A DNA stretch of 64,000 bases from Melampsora larici-populina 98AG31 (GCF_000204055.1 NW_006768807.1:293326-357325), one strand, 5' to 3'. Positions 43,444 through 54,207 are shown, numbered from the stretch's first letter. The notes: generated by a model from the sequence alone, not told the origin. Numbers and translations are program-made.

Positions 43444-44699
43444 ACAACTTTAGTACTACCTGGGACAATTTCCAAGTAGTAGCAGAATTCCTCACGTCAA
43501 CAACGAAACGCGTCCTACTGGCAATATTCGATTGGGCAAAGGCCTATCGACAAGTCCCGACATTGCCAGATCAGTGGCGGTTTTTGATGATCCTGACCTT
43601 CGACAATGAAATCTTAATAGACACCCGGATCACATTCGGAGGGGTGGCAGGCTGCGGGGTTTTTGGACAAGTGGCGGATGCCTGGAAGGCAATTATGTTG
43701 GCGTCATTCCCACTGCTCGCAGCATTTCGCTGGGTAGACGACACAATGTTCGTGAAATCTGTGGACGACACAACAAACCTCAGCCTGTCTGAAATATGAA
43801 CCTTAAGTGAGGAAATGGGAGTGGTAGAGAACAAGGAGAAAAGAAACGACTTTGCCGAGGAACAACGTTACCTGGGTTTCATTTGGAACGGTTTCAACAA
43901 AACCGTACGCCTGCCAGATGAGAAGATTACCGCAAGAATCGAAGAAATAACAAACTTCCTGAAAGAGAAGTCGCACCGATTCAAGGAGGTCGAAGGACTT
44001 GCAGGGAGATTGAATCACACAGCGATGGTCATGCCCCAAATGAATTGTTATGTGATAGATATCTACAGGTTCATGGCAGAGTGGGTCCACAAATCAGCAA
44101 AACGCAAGACCCCACAATCAGTACAGGAAGACTTACGAGTGTGGCTTGAAACCCTGAAGACAGCATCACCAAGACGTTTGATTCCAAAACCTACAATCGT
44201 AAATGTAGGGTGGGTGGGTGACGCCTCAACATCCTATGGAATCGGCGTCATTATCAGAAAACAATGGTGTAAGTTTCGTCTTCGTCGGAACTGGGATGAC
44301 ATGGACGAGGGATCAAGACGCGGAATCGCGTGGGCGGAGACGGTAGCGGCAAGGGTAGGCTACCTGATGTTAAAACAAATAACGTCAGTTCACGTTAAAC
44401 GGTTCCTAATGCTCACAGACAACACTGTGACAGAAAACGCAATCAGAAACGGTAAATCGCGAGACCGTTGGGTAAATCGCGAGTGGCGGAAAATTCAAGA
44501 TCAACTGATAGAAGACCAGTGTTGTATAGAAGTGAGAAGAGTGGTATCAGAAGACAATGCGGCGGACCTCCTATCTAGGGGGTACGACTCATTGAAACAC
44601 GTCTCGAGCATGGTATCGATTGAAGTACCAGAAGATCTGAGACCGTTTATTGTCCAAGAAACGCAGTCAACGGAAAGAATCAGCATGGCACAAAAATGA
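43444..44699 (+). pseudogene. Reverse transcriptase-RNase H, C-terminal fragment of outer Ngaro
   Basis: Continues the RT begun at 36302-36704. Motifs: 'LLAIFDWAKAYRQVP', 'TRITFGGVAGCGVFGQ', active-site box 'FRWVDDTMF', then an in-frame TGA at 43797-43799, after which the same frame goes on with 'EEMGVVENKEKRNDF' and 'QRYLGFIWNGF'. The RNase H part has 'GWVGDASTSYGIGVII', 'IAWAETVAAR', 'MLTDNTVTENAI' and 'NAADLLSRG'. The end overlaps the recombinase start as ATGA (44696-44699). Non-functional because of the split and the stop. Confidence 0.88.
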
Positions 44700-45757
44700 A
44701 CAACTTACCGATCCACTTCCGCAACACCGCTGGGAAAGCATCTAGAGCTGGTAAACACGCCGCCTCAGGAAGCTGGGCTCACTCTACCCTGTCAGGATAC
44801 AGCTCCGGGATGACAAAATTTATTGAATTCAAGACCCAAACGTCAGGTGAATTCAACCCCGATACACGGATTTTGGACAATGAGATATACGACTTTATCG
44901 CTTGGGCAAGCGACAGTGATCCGAACGAACCGGCCAGACCTAAACGATCGATTAGTTCAGTAACAACAAAGAAATACCTCGACGGTATTAGGGCATGGCA
45001 TATTGTCCAACATAACGCACGCCCGACAGCAGACCCAGAGGTGGTGAAGACGCTATTAATGGCATCAAAGAGGGCAGAAGAGGAGAAAACTTTAGTAACA
45101 ACTAAAAATCCGATTATGGTAAAACAACTATTCGACTTACTTCAAACCACGTACAAAGGATCAGAGACCCAACAACTGATGGGAACGGTGGCATTAGTGG
45201 CCTTCTGGGGCATGGCAAGGCTGGGGGAGCTATTGAGACCGTCGGTCAAAAGCGGAGCCCTACTAAGGAAACACGTAGAATTCGGTGTAAAGAAAAGAAA
45301 TCACTACGTCAAACTCCATCTACGAAAGGCCAAAACGGCAAAGCCTGGAGAGATACAAGTTATACACTTACAGCAGCAACTCCACGTACTCGATCCAGTA
45401 TACGCCTTGAAGAGTTGGCTCGAACGACACCCTAGACTAGATCCAGATAGCATCCTCTTCGGGACCTTGGAAAAGGATATCATAAAGCCTTTAACCAAAA
45501 CTCGGTTCTTAAACGGCGTCGAGAAGATCTGGGGGAAAGCAAGCGTAAATTCATGGAGTGGACATTCCTTCAGAGTCGGAGGAGCATCCCTAAGATTTAA
45601 TTTACATGTACCAATGGAGAAGATCGCGAGGCAAGGCAGGTGGAAGTCAATGACTTACCTGAGATACCTAAAGGCATATAGCCAAGAAGATCTAGAGGAA
45701 TCAGAAAGATTTTTAGATGCGATACATGATGAAGATTGGCCGGCAAAAATGATGTAA
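44696..45757 (+). CDS. Tyrosine recombinase of outer Ngaro (353 aa, intact)
   Basis: ATG at 44696 overlaps the RT-RNase H stop (ATGA), which suggests coupled translation. N-terminal part: 'GSWAHSTLSGYSSGMTKFI' and 'YDFIAWASDSDP'. Catalytic residues are all visible: Arg in 'FWGMARLGELL', Lys in 'VKLHLRKAKTAKPGE', His-x-x-Arg in 'GHSFRVGGASLRF', and Tyr in 'GRWKSMTYLRYLKAYS'. Length and motif order fit DIRS/Ngaro recombinases, which insert circular cDNA by strand exchange without making target duplications. This is the only full-length recombinase among the three tyrosine-recombinase elements here. Confidence 0.9.
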   Translation: MNNLPIHFRNTAGKASRAGKHAASGSWAHSTLSGYSSGMTKFIEFKTQTSGEFNPDTRILDNEIYDFIAWASDSDPNEPARPKRSISSVTTKKYLDGIRAWHIVQHNARPTADPEVVKTLLMASKRAEEEKTLVTTKNPIMVKQLFDLLQTTYKGSETQQLMGTVALVAFWGMARLGELLRPSVKSGALLRKHVEFGVKKRNHYVKLHLRKAKTAKPGEIQVIHLQQQLHVLDPVYALKSWLERHPRLDPDSILFGTLEKDIIKPLTKTRFLNGVEKIWGKASVNSWSGHSFRVGGASLRFNLHVPMEKIARQGRWKSMTYLRYLKAYSQEDLEESERFLDAIHDEDWPAKMM

Positions 45758-46084
45758 CAACTTACTGAATAAGAATAAGAACACGCGGGAGTAGACATTG
45801 AGTAGAGGTACGCAGACAAACCAAGAAGGCGGCATTCGCCAGCCCACATGAGAGAGCTGCGTTGAGAAGATGTGAGACGAACTTTAAAGTCAAAACAATT
45901 GAGTTCAAGATTTAAGCTTAAGAAGATGGTGGAAGAGATCACCATTTGGTTGAGTCCCAGGCGCACAGGAGCGTGAGAGGGAGTGCCTGCGGCTCAGGAC
46001 GCTGTCTGCGCCCCTGAGAGGATGGCGGACAGACACACGCACGTCACGTTCCAGGCGCACTCAATCAGGGGGGGGTGGGCCCGG

Positions 46085-46313
46085 GATGGAGGATCTCTAG
46101 CCGGGCATTTTGGTTCCCAAAAACCAACACCCCGGGCCGGGGCCCTTCACTACCCCAACCCACACCCTCCTGACTAAGTACACGTAAGGAAGGTGCATTT
46201 GGGTGGACACCACACAGACTCGAACCACAGGTCGAGCTGACTCGGGAGAAGACCCGGCACCGCCGGGTCCTCTCCATATCCACCTACACCTAACTAGGCA
46301 AGTGTAGAATGGA
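46085..46313 (+). repeat. Split repeat B1 of outer Ngaro
   Basis: Matches B2 (46590-46819) from TGGAGGATCT to the end GTAGAATGGA. It contains the GC palindromes CCGGGCCGGGGCCC and GACCCGGCACCGCCGGGTC. Upstream of 46085 the match to B2 fades. Confidence 0.85.
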
Positions 46314-46540
46314 TAGACGGAACCACCATAACACAGGTGGTTCCCATGTCCATGACAGACTTGCTAAAACCTGTGAAAGGTGGGCAGCGATTTTTTGCAC
46401 GGACAGAGTTTTACCACTCGAGGGAAAACTCTATTTACCTCACCGTGCGAAAACATCTCTCGCCACACCAATCACAAGTGTCAGCAAGCTATCATACAAC
46501 ACCACCTCATCTATATAGGTGGTTCTTAGGTTTTTCTCAC
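46314..46540 (+). repeat. Split repeat A2 of outer Ngaro
   Basis: 227-bp copy of A1 (33624-33850), about 98% identical by eye. Confidence 0.88.
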
Positions 46541-46819
46541 ACTCCATCCCACCCGCCCAGCGTGAGAAGTTTGGTCCCACCCACCGACCCAATGGAGGAT
46601 CTCCAGCCGGGCAGTTTGGTTCCCGAAAACCAACACCCCGGGCCGGGGCCCTTCACTACCCCAACCCACACCCTCCTGACTAAGTACACGTAAGGAAGGT
46701 GCATTTGGGTGGACACCACACAGACTCGAACCGCAGGTCGAGCTGACTCGGGAGAAGACCCGGCACCGCCGGGTCCTCTCCATATCCACCTACACCTAAC
46801 TAGGCAAGTGTAGAATGGA
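46541..46819 (+). repeat. Split repeat B2 of outer Ngaro (right end)
   Basis: Begins directly after A2 with ACTCCATCCCACCCG and ends at GTAGAATGGA. Matches B1 over about 230 bp. It marks the right boundary of the outer element. Confidence 0.83.
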
Positions 46820-47574
46820 TTGGATAAAGAGCCACTGAAGCTACAGTGCGGTGAGGACAATCAAAGAACCAAAAACGTTGTGGTTGTCTTTATTATGAAG
46901 ATATGAAGAGGTGGAAGACGAGTTGATCAAATTGGCTGGTGAGTTTTCAAATTGAACCAATGGAAAAAGCAGATAAGGGAAGGGGAAGAGGTCAAATTTG
47001 ACAAAGTCCCCTTTCACCGTGCAGATTTATCTTTCATAAACAGATTTTTGTCAATTATTGCAATACCACAGTATCGAAACAATGTGGTACAATACTGCAG
47101 TGCAATGAGGTACCAAAGGTAAAATCATACCACTGTGGTATTGATGCAATTACAAAAATACCACGGTAAGATAACCACTCCCAGACGGGGCTTTAGGATC
47201 AAAAATGGTTATGATGTTGAACCAGATCTTAGCTGTAGGAAGTGGGATCAAACTGTAAATGGGTGTTTTCAGTTCCTTTCCTTAGTTGCCTTGAAGTAAG
47301 TGTGTGTAAGATACACTGAGCAGCCATATGAGATAATGAGACTGTTATTGTGAGCCCCTAGATTGGACCAGAAAGATGAGATGTGCAAGGACAAATGATT
47401 AGATGACAAAGAAAGAAAGTTGACCAGTTGATGAAAAAGAGAGAGATCATGATGATGACATATATAAGGTTTTGGAAGGGCTTTCCGTCACATAGTCATA
47501 CATCTACTGCTTTCTTGAGATCAGGTTGGTCTCAATCCCTCTGTTGGTTGAGGGCAGTTTCATCTCTTTCCTAG
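46820..47574. other. Intergenic with clustered TACCAC/GTGGTA motifs
   Basis: No gene. Between 47065 and 47170 five TACCAC or GTGGTA hexamers alternate, including the near-palindrome ATACCACTGTGGTAT. This could be a small decayed inverted-repeat element or a binding-site cluster. Confidence 0.45.
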
Positions 47575-47985
47575 GAGGAACCACCATAACACATGTGGTT
47601 CTGTTGTCCATGAACTCTTGCAGGGGAATGTGACCGGTGGAGCTGTGAAATCTCAAGGTTGGTATCTGTAAGATACAACGCCACCACTCCAGAGAATTTT
47701 TCACAGCCATATCCACCCCTCACAGATCATCACATTATCCGCAAGATTTCTCCCGCGATCACATCTGTGATCTCTGATTTTTTGTGCACCACCCTCCCAC
47801 CCAACATCGTGCACCAGAATAACCCACCCACCGACCCTGGAGGACACGGGCCAAGTAGCCTTTGGTGTTGCTGAACCAACTTTGGTGTCACAAAACCAAA
47901 GCCCTCGGGCCGGGGCCTTCACCCCCCGTACCTGCCCTCTTGACAATTGTAAAGAGGGCACTTGGGTGGTTTGTTCCAAACACAC
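47575..47985 (+). repeat. Relic of Ngaro A-B repeats (solo)
   Basis: A diverged copy of the outer element's A2-B2 ends. It starts with GGAACCACCATAACACATGT, like the start of A, continues with CCCACCCACCGACC and CCGGGCCGGGGCC, as in B, and ends with a GTAAAGAGGGCACTTGGGTGG block comparable to GTAAGGAAGGTGCATTTGGGTGG. No ORFs of the element lie nearby, so it behaves like a solo repeat left by recombination or like a truncated family member. Confidence 0.65.
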
Positions 47986-48173
47986 TCCATCTGGTTGATC
48001 AGCGTGTACCCTTGGAGAAGGGTACAACAACCAAATGTTAGACATTAACTTGCGTGCTAGCTACTGTACTAGTGTTATGTGCTGGATGCCTATCTAAACC
48101 TTGTGAAAGCCATGTGACATTCCTGAGTATATCTAGTAAAGCTTGTAGTGGTGCGGTTCTATTCTATTTCCTC

Positions 48174-48270
48174 ACCTTTCCTATTTGCTTGTACTGATCC
48201 TTTGACTCAGGTTAGTTATCAAAGTAATGAATTACCTTTCCTATTTGCTTGTACTGATCCTTTGACTCAG
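48174..48270. repeat. 60-bp-period direct repeat, two copies
   Basis: A 37-bp string from ACCTTTCCTATTTGCTTGTA to GACTCAG occurs exactly at 48174-48210 and 48234-48270, separated by 23 bp. Confidence 0.8.
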
Positions 48271-48933
48271 CACTGTGCATCACCAAATCCATCCCGATAA
48301 CTACCACAGCAAGTTAAGGAATGGACCTTGCTTGCAGTTGCATTGAGTGTGATCTTTGGTTGGGTGACATAGAGACCAACAGGGTTGTCATTGGCATTGG
48401 GCAAAGTGTGACAAGCTACCTGGTCAACCTGGTCAAACCACGGAGCAGCGTAAAGAACAGGAGTCCCTTGCAGAAGTCTGTCAAATGACATAAGAGCCAG
48501 TAAAGCTACAGAATCATGAAGATCTTGGAAATACTCATGATTGAAGGAATTGGACAGAATACTTGGCATCAGGGTGGACTCAACCCCGGGCCAGCGATGC
48601 AGCGTGCCGCAGGCAGGCGTTTTTTCGTTGCGTTGCTCTGCAACACGCAGCGGAAGTCCGCAAGGTTGGCTGCGTGGAGGGTTATACCGCAACACCAAAA
48701 ACCTACTAGGTGTCGCGCCGCGCCATTGTCCGCAACGCGGCGCAACACAGCAGGCGCAACACAGGCAAAAAAACAAGAAATCCCTTTTTTTTATTTCATG
48801 CTTTTATAATGTAATTAAGAGAGAAAAAACCTTGGTCTGAAACATATCAAATTATATCTTTGTAAGAACCACATAGCAACATCAACTGAATCGACAACCA
48901 TTCTTGTATAATTGTGTAACTAAATCAACATAT

Positions 48934-51900
48934 TTAATCGAGTACCACCCCAAAAGCCTTGAAGATAGCAGTGAGATCAGCAAAATCGGAACCCAACATT
49001 ACCCCTTCCCTTAACCATAACCGACTTGATACTAAGGCCTCAATAGTTTGGGCGAGAAGGCTGCCTCGATCGCTGGCACAAACGTCAGCTGCGCACGAGA
49101 AGATTCTCTCGGCGGCGCATGAGGATCCGGTGGTGGCTAGGTAATCCTGTGCCATGATGGCCAGAACTCGATAGACCCTTTTGTAAGATAACTTACAGAC
49201 CACCACTCAAGAGCTGCCTTAGGATCAGCTAAGTTGTAGTCTCTTTGGCGCATTTTGTCCGACATTAGGAGGTAGCTATCCAAAGAGTTATCGATGGTAT
49301 CAACTGTGTCATCCTCATCTTTGGAATAGAGTTATCGATGGTATCAACTGTGTCATCCTCATCTTTGGAATCGTCATGAAACATTCTGGATTTCAGATGT
49401 GATGGATTGGAACTTGAGGCAGGATTGTCTTGAGTCGAACTTGAAGTTTCTTGACGTGGTGAAGCTAGATTGTATTCAGAATAAAGTCAGCGGAGAGTGG
49501 ATTCTGCTTGAAGTGGGATTGCTCCAGACTTTCCATCGAACCACTTCTGGAAGAACTTGAGGCAAAATAGTGGATGAAGTAAAGTGGCCATTACCAACGT
49601 CTCGCACCCAAGGGCTTTGTCGAGATACTCTTGAGTCTTGCGCAGCATCTTTGCTAGCATCGGATAAAGCGCATCTGCAGTAGTCAACTTTTCGATCTTG
49701 TCCTCTAAGTGATGTCGGAGTTTGACATATTGTGGTATAACCATACACCCTGTCGGCCCATCACCTTCCATTCTCTTGGTGATGGTAAGGAATATCTACA
49801 TAAATGTTATTGGTCAGTTGGTATTGTGATGAAGTCAAGATCATTGACATTAATCCTGGACCCACCTCAAGTTCGTCATTGATCCTTCGAACTTGATCCC
49901 ATTCAGCTGTCGTGATTTCGAGCTGGTGAAAGTAACCGTAAGGCTTGCCGTTCTTGCGAGGTTGGCAACCAACACAAAGAACTCGGTCGATGTCTTCTTT
50001 GCACATCTGATCAATTACCTGTGGAAATAAAGCAAAAGCAAAAGGGTTAGTAGGAATCCAAGACATGAATCAGATAGTGAACTGACAGATCGGGCGAGCC
50101 AAGCTTTGTGCCTGCTCTCATACTTAATATTCCACCGGATGCCGTACCCAGCGATGAGTGAGCCTTTGAAATCGTTCTTCGCGCTCACTTGGTCAAACTC
50201 CTTACGCCAGGCAGCCGACCGAGTTATGCAACGTACGATAAAATCGACCTGGAACAGAAGAAAGGTATGATCAGTAGTTGACAAGCAAGAAAAGGAACTA
50301 TCATTATAAAAAAGTTTGACAGATTACCTTTTGCAATATAAAGTCCACTTGATTAGATTCACGCCGATGAGTTGGTAGAACTCCGTCCTCCAAGACAATA
50401 GCGGGGGTTACTTCATCCTTGGCGTCCGCTCGATCCCATTCGGTCTCATCTTCAATACCAGGAACCTCTGGAACCTCTTGAGTTTCATTGGGCAAATTCA
50501 CCTCTGCAATGTCATCAACATTGTGCTCAGGTGGCACCTCATCATTTTCACCTTTGTTGTCTTCCTCAAAAATGGTTGGGAAAAGACCTCTGGCCGCCAA
50601 TTTCACTTTCGCGGGAGGTGGAGCCTTAACACCAAGTTCAGCTAATCCAGCATTGACTATCAAAGCGAGTTTGTGACAAAAACAAAAAATATGCATGGTC
50701 TTTGGGTCCCATGCATACTTTATACCTTCTTCTTGCACTGGCTTCAAGGCAAACTGACAATGCATTTCGGATGCCATCGTCTTGTTGTTTGATCCTGAAT
50801 CAGTGGTTTGGCAGAGGATGTGAGACACAGCAAATGAAACACAGTGTCAGTATATTTGTTTTCTAGATGATGAATGAAAAGATGACTATCAAAATTATCT
50901 TGTGAAAGATATCGTGCTTAACTAATAAGTTCACGATAGGCTCTGCTAGCCAAGGTCCATGGTGATGCCAAGCAACAACCTTGAGAGTAACATGTCGTAC
51001 GTGATAGGTCCAATTGGCATCGACGTAAGTAACCGATGCACCGATGAAACCATGACGGTTTCCCTTGCTAGTCCACCCGTTGTGGACTAGGTTGAAACAA
51101 GAGGTAAGTTTCTGAAAGACAACAATAGCAAATTTCAGTATACAATAATTGTAATCGATGATCTGGGAAATATAGTAATAAAAAAGGGCATTACCTTGAG
51201 GCCTTTGAAAACATTCTCTTTCAAAGATTTGTTGATATTCTTTGCTTCCGTGGCTACCCATTTACGACCATACAACTTGGTGTCACGTCTATGGTAAGTG
51301 ACTATTGCTCTTAAAATCGGGTCTTTGACTCGGGTCCAAGGGAGAGCATGTCTGATAAGCCACGTGCAAGCTAGCTGGTTGAAGGTGAGATTGTTGAACT
51401 TGTGGCCGGGGGTAGTTGTTACAAATGCATCGAGGGTCGTTCCGTCCTTGTTTCTTTCAGCTGCACGATGCTCTGCAACTGAGGGAGGGACAGCGAGAGA
51501 GGGATCCTGTCGAGCCTTTTCTCGACCAGGACACCCTTTATCAGATTGGCCGATTTGTGTTGATCCATCACGATGAACTCGCAGTGCATCAGTCATGTTG
51601 CTGTAGCTGACTCAGACAGGGTCTTTTTCGTCTTTGGGGCAGAACCGGCATGCGTAAGATAGGGGTGGCTTTGACTTGTCCTATGGTTGAAAAAAAAATA
51701 AATAAAGAGAAACAATGAGAAGCTTAAAACTCTGGCAAAAGAATAATCAAAGTGCACTACATAAATAAGAGAGACATTTAGAGTTACTTACATCCTTTTT
51801 AGCGTGCTTTGGTGGACGATAATACACTCGCAGTTGCCGTATTTCAACATCACCATCTACCTTGCGCGGTGGCCTCTTGATTTCCCCAGTCACCTCAATG

Positions 51901-52290
51901 TCAGAATCGGCCTGTAGCATTGCCTTGGTCACATTCAAGGATATGTGCTGAAACGATGAAAGGTCAGCTAAGGTTTTTTTTGATTAATTGCTATGAGGAA
52001 TAAGAAAAGAAACTTACATCATCCGATTTGGGCACCTGTTCCTTGGTCTTCCGAGGTTTGTTAGACTTAGAAGAAGTCTTCTTCTTGCTGGATGGTCAAA
52101 GACTGACAATCGATGTGTTGGAATCAGAAATGGTCCGGTGCTTCTTTTTGGCCGGTTGAATAAGAACTGAAGTATCTGAGTCATTGGCTTCTGTTTCTTC
52201 AGTGGTTGGTTCTTTGCACTTCAATCTTGAGGTACTTGATTTTGCAGGTGGTTCAAAGTCAACACTGACACGTCGACGAGAGTCAGGCAA
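48934..52290 (-). pseudogene. hAT transposase of element 2 (multi-exon, broken)
   Basis: Fragments in coding order: a basic N-terminal exon to 52018, 51947-51792, 51680-51195, 51111 to about 50880, about 50810-50304, an intervening stretch over 50284-49487, and the last exon 49206-48934. Recognisable parts: a zinc-finger-like 'YACRFC...MTDALRVHRDGS', 'NLVHNGWTSKGNRHGFIGAS' (catalytic-domain start), 'TDSGSNNKTMASEM' (cf. D-x-x-S-N-N), 'FCFCHKLALIVNAGL', 'MATLLHPLFCLKFF', and the C-terminal dimerisation block 'ERIFSCAADVCASDRGSLLA' plus 'TIEALVSSRLWL'. In-frame TGA codons occur at 52096 and 51612, and a 44-bp tandem duplication (49284-49371) shifts the frame. Exon limits in the middle are approximate. 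Confidence 0.8.
49284..49371. repeat. 44-bp perfect tandem duplication in hAT transposase
   Basis: AGAGTTATCGATGGTATCAA through TTTGGAAT is present twice in direct succession (49284-49327, 49328-49371). 44 is not a multiple of three, so the duplication shifts the reading frame of any exon covering it. Confidence 0.85.
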
Positions 52291-52559
52291 AGGTCAACAC
52301 ATTCCAGGGCGGCTAACCGGTTGTCTGGTTTGAATCAAGCGGCTAGGTGTCTCTGAGCCAACGGATGACATTCACAGGGGCCAAAATAGATACTCACATA
52401 CATGTGAGCGTTGTAGACTTTTTGGAATTCTCCAAAAAAGATTCATTTTCTTTCAGATTGATTCAATTCACAATCTTGTTTGTGTTCAGGTGATCATCCT
52501 GTGGTTCTCATATTTTACTTGACATTTATTGAGAAGGCTCATTTCCATCTTGGATGAGC

Positions 52560-53480
52560 AATAACTGATTCCCGATGAGTACTCAGGATCAGCTCATGAG
52601 GCACTGAATACTCAGCAATTTGTTCAAAATGAAGATGAGCACATGAACTATACCTTCCTGAGGCTTCATTTTTCAGTGAAGAAGCCTGCCCAGGGGCGTC
52701 CCATTTGAGCTGCTCAGCAAATACTCAGTAGCATCCCCTGACTGGATCACTGATGGGCCGGACTTTTCTCAGACTTCCTTGCTAAGGAATGAAGCCTGAT
52801 AAAAGCGTCATCCCATCTGCTCATTGCTCAGCTAATCCTCAGTGATATCCCCAGATAAAGTTTTTCACACTGAGGGGCTGAGATCAACTGAGCAGCCCCT
52901 CAGCCAATACTCAGTGACATCCTTTGGATCCTTCTGATCCGGCCAGGAATGCCCCTGAGGACTAGCTGAGCAGGCCCTCATCCAATGAGCAGTGAAATCC
53001 TCCGGATCCTCCTGATCTCAGGGATGCCCCTGAGGAATAACTGAGCAGCCCCTCATCCAATGAGCAGTGAAATCCTCCGGATCCTCCTGATCTCAGGGAT
53101 GCCCCTGAGGAATAACTGAGCAGCCCCTCATCCAATGAGCAGTGAAAACCTCCGGATCCTCCTGATCTCAGGGATGCCCCTGAGGAATAACTGAGCAGCT
53201 CAGTTGAATGAGCAGACGGGCCTCAGGCTTCATTCCGGAGCCATCAAGCTTGAGGCAAGCTTGGCGCTCTGTGATCCATCTGGGGGATACTTCAGAGACT
53301 TAGCTAAGGGAATACTCAGTTCAGCTCAGCCCCTAAGCTATACATTGGTGGCATCCCTTGGAGCTTACTGAACCAGGGAATGCCGCTCAGGATTGGCTGA
53401 GCAGATGGATCAGCCCTTCCTCAGACTTCTTTGCTCAGGAATAAATGCTGAGGAAGGCTTAGTTTGTCTGCTCAGTTCCT
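52560..53480. repeat. CTGAG/CTCAG-rich array with 75-bp tandem units
   Basis: Three nearly identical 75-bp units start at 52966, 53041 and 53116, each beginning CTGAGCAG(C/G)CCCTCATCCAA and ending GGATGCCCCTGAGGAATAA. They are surrounded by looser relatives from about 52560 to 53480. The pentamers CTGAG and CTCAG recur dozens of times on both strands. The array lies inside hAT element 2, between its transposase and its right end, where transposase-binding repeats are often found. An adjacent 11-bp repeat (AAATGGGAAAC, about 53520-53575) is separate. Confidence 0.85.
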
Positions 53481-54207
53481 GATGATCACGTAATCAGCTG
53501 ACAAACAGAAAGAAAAGGGAAACAGATGGTAAACAAATGGGAAACAAATGGGAAACAAATTGGAAACAAATGGGAACAAAACAGGAAAATTTCAACGCTC
53601 ACATAGTTGTGAGCATCAATTTTTGCCCCTGTGATTGTAAGATCGCTGGTAGGGAGTTCAAACTGTAAGATAGGTAGATGTGTAGTAAAAAAAAAACTGT
53701 GATACGAAGTTGGTGATATGATATGTCTAAGACAGGGAAGGAATGATATCAGGAGAAAAATCAATGTGAGATTGAAATGAAGGGAGGAATGATTCTTGGA
53801 AAAGAGAACAGAACTCAGAACTGACCCTGTCCTTATACTTCCAGTCGTTCCCATCGTGGATCCTGGCTCGAACAAACCCCTGCATGTCGACCTTCTAGTT
53901 TGGATTAGCCGATCGTTGGTCCGACGAATGAGGGATATAGCGTGAAACGGCGTGAAGCCCTTGCCTAATTTGGCATAGCTTACATAGAAAAAAAGCCCCG
54001 CAACACCCGCAGTCTGCGGGTCAGGACCGCAACGCAGCCGCAATTGTTGCGGTCCCAAAAAAACTTAGAATTCCAGGGTCCTGTCGCGCCGCGGGTGCGG
54101 CCGCAACAAAAGTGCTAGAGCTGCGGTGCGGTGCTGGCCGTCAAAACCGCAACACGCCAGCAGCGCGGCACGCAACACGCCCGCTGCTGGCCCAGGGTTG
54201 GTGGACT

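Larger units (their letters stand above)
33624..46819 (+). mobile_element. Outer Ngaro-type tyrosine-recombinase retrotransposon, interrupted by a nested copy
   Basis: The layout is A1 (33624-33850), ORFs (gag, RT-RNase H, tyrosine recombinase), B1 (~46085-46313), A2 (46314-46540), B2 (~46541-46819). Split direct repeats in the order A1-ORF-B1-A2-B2 are the hallmark of the Ngaro group; DIRS proper has inverted ends. A1 and A2 are both 227 bp and differ at about four sites. Without the 6.74-kb nested element (36705-43443) this copy is about 6.46 kb. It is inactive: its RT is split by the insertion and carries an in-frame TGA at 43797. Elements of this type insert through a tyrosine recombinase and leave no target duplication; none is seen here. 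Confidence 0.88.
48581..54199 (-). mobile_element. hAT transposon 2 (5.6 kb, 8-bp TSD, decayed transposase)
   Basis: Left end CAACCCCGGGCCAGCG; right end GCTGGCCCAGGGTT, its inverted copy with one change. Flanks are GGTGGACT on both sides (48573-48580 and 54200-54207), an 8-bp hAT-type duplication. Both subterminal regions (48581-48770, 53985-54199) are rich in CCGCAAC/GTTGCGG repeats. The transposase lies on the - strand at 48934-52290. Between it and the right end is a CTGAG-rich repeat field (52.5-53.5 kb). A full-length but probably inactive copy. Confidence 0.85.

Noticed and set aside
46541..46860. Overlapping - strand ORFs with 'MDMERTRRCRVFSRVSS'
   Set aside because: The same ORF appears in B1 and B2 of the Ngaro repeats; it reflects repeat identity, not a gene.
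48516..48840. ORFs over the left end of hAT 2
   Set aside because: They cross the TIR boundary and reflect the GC-rich subterminal repeats.
53486..54058. 190-aa - strand ORF near the right end of hAT 2
   Set aside because: Built partly from 11-bp repeats and subterminal repeats; the hydrophobic run is compositional. It could be transposase leader, but nothing supports translation.
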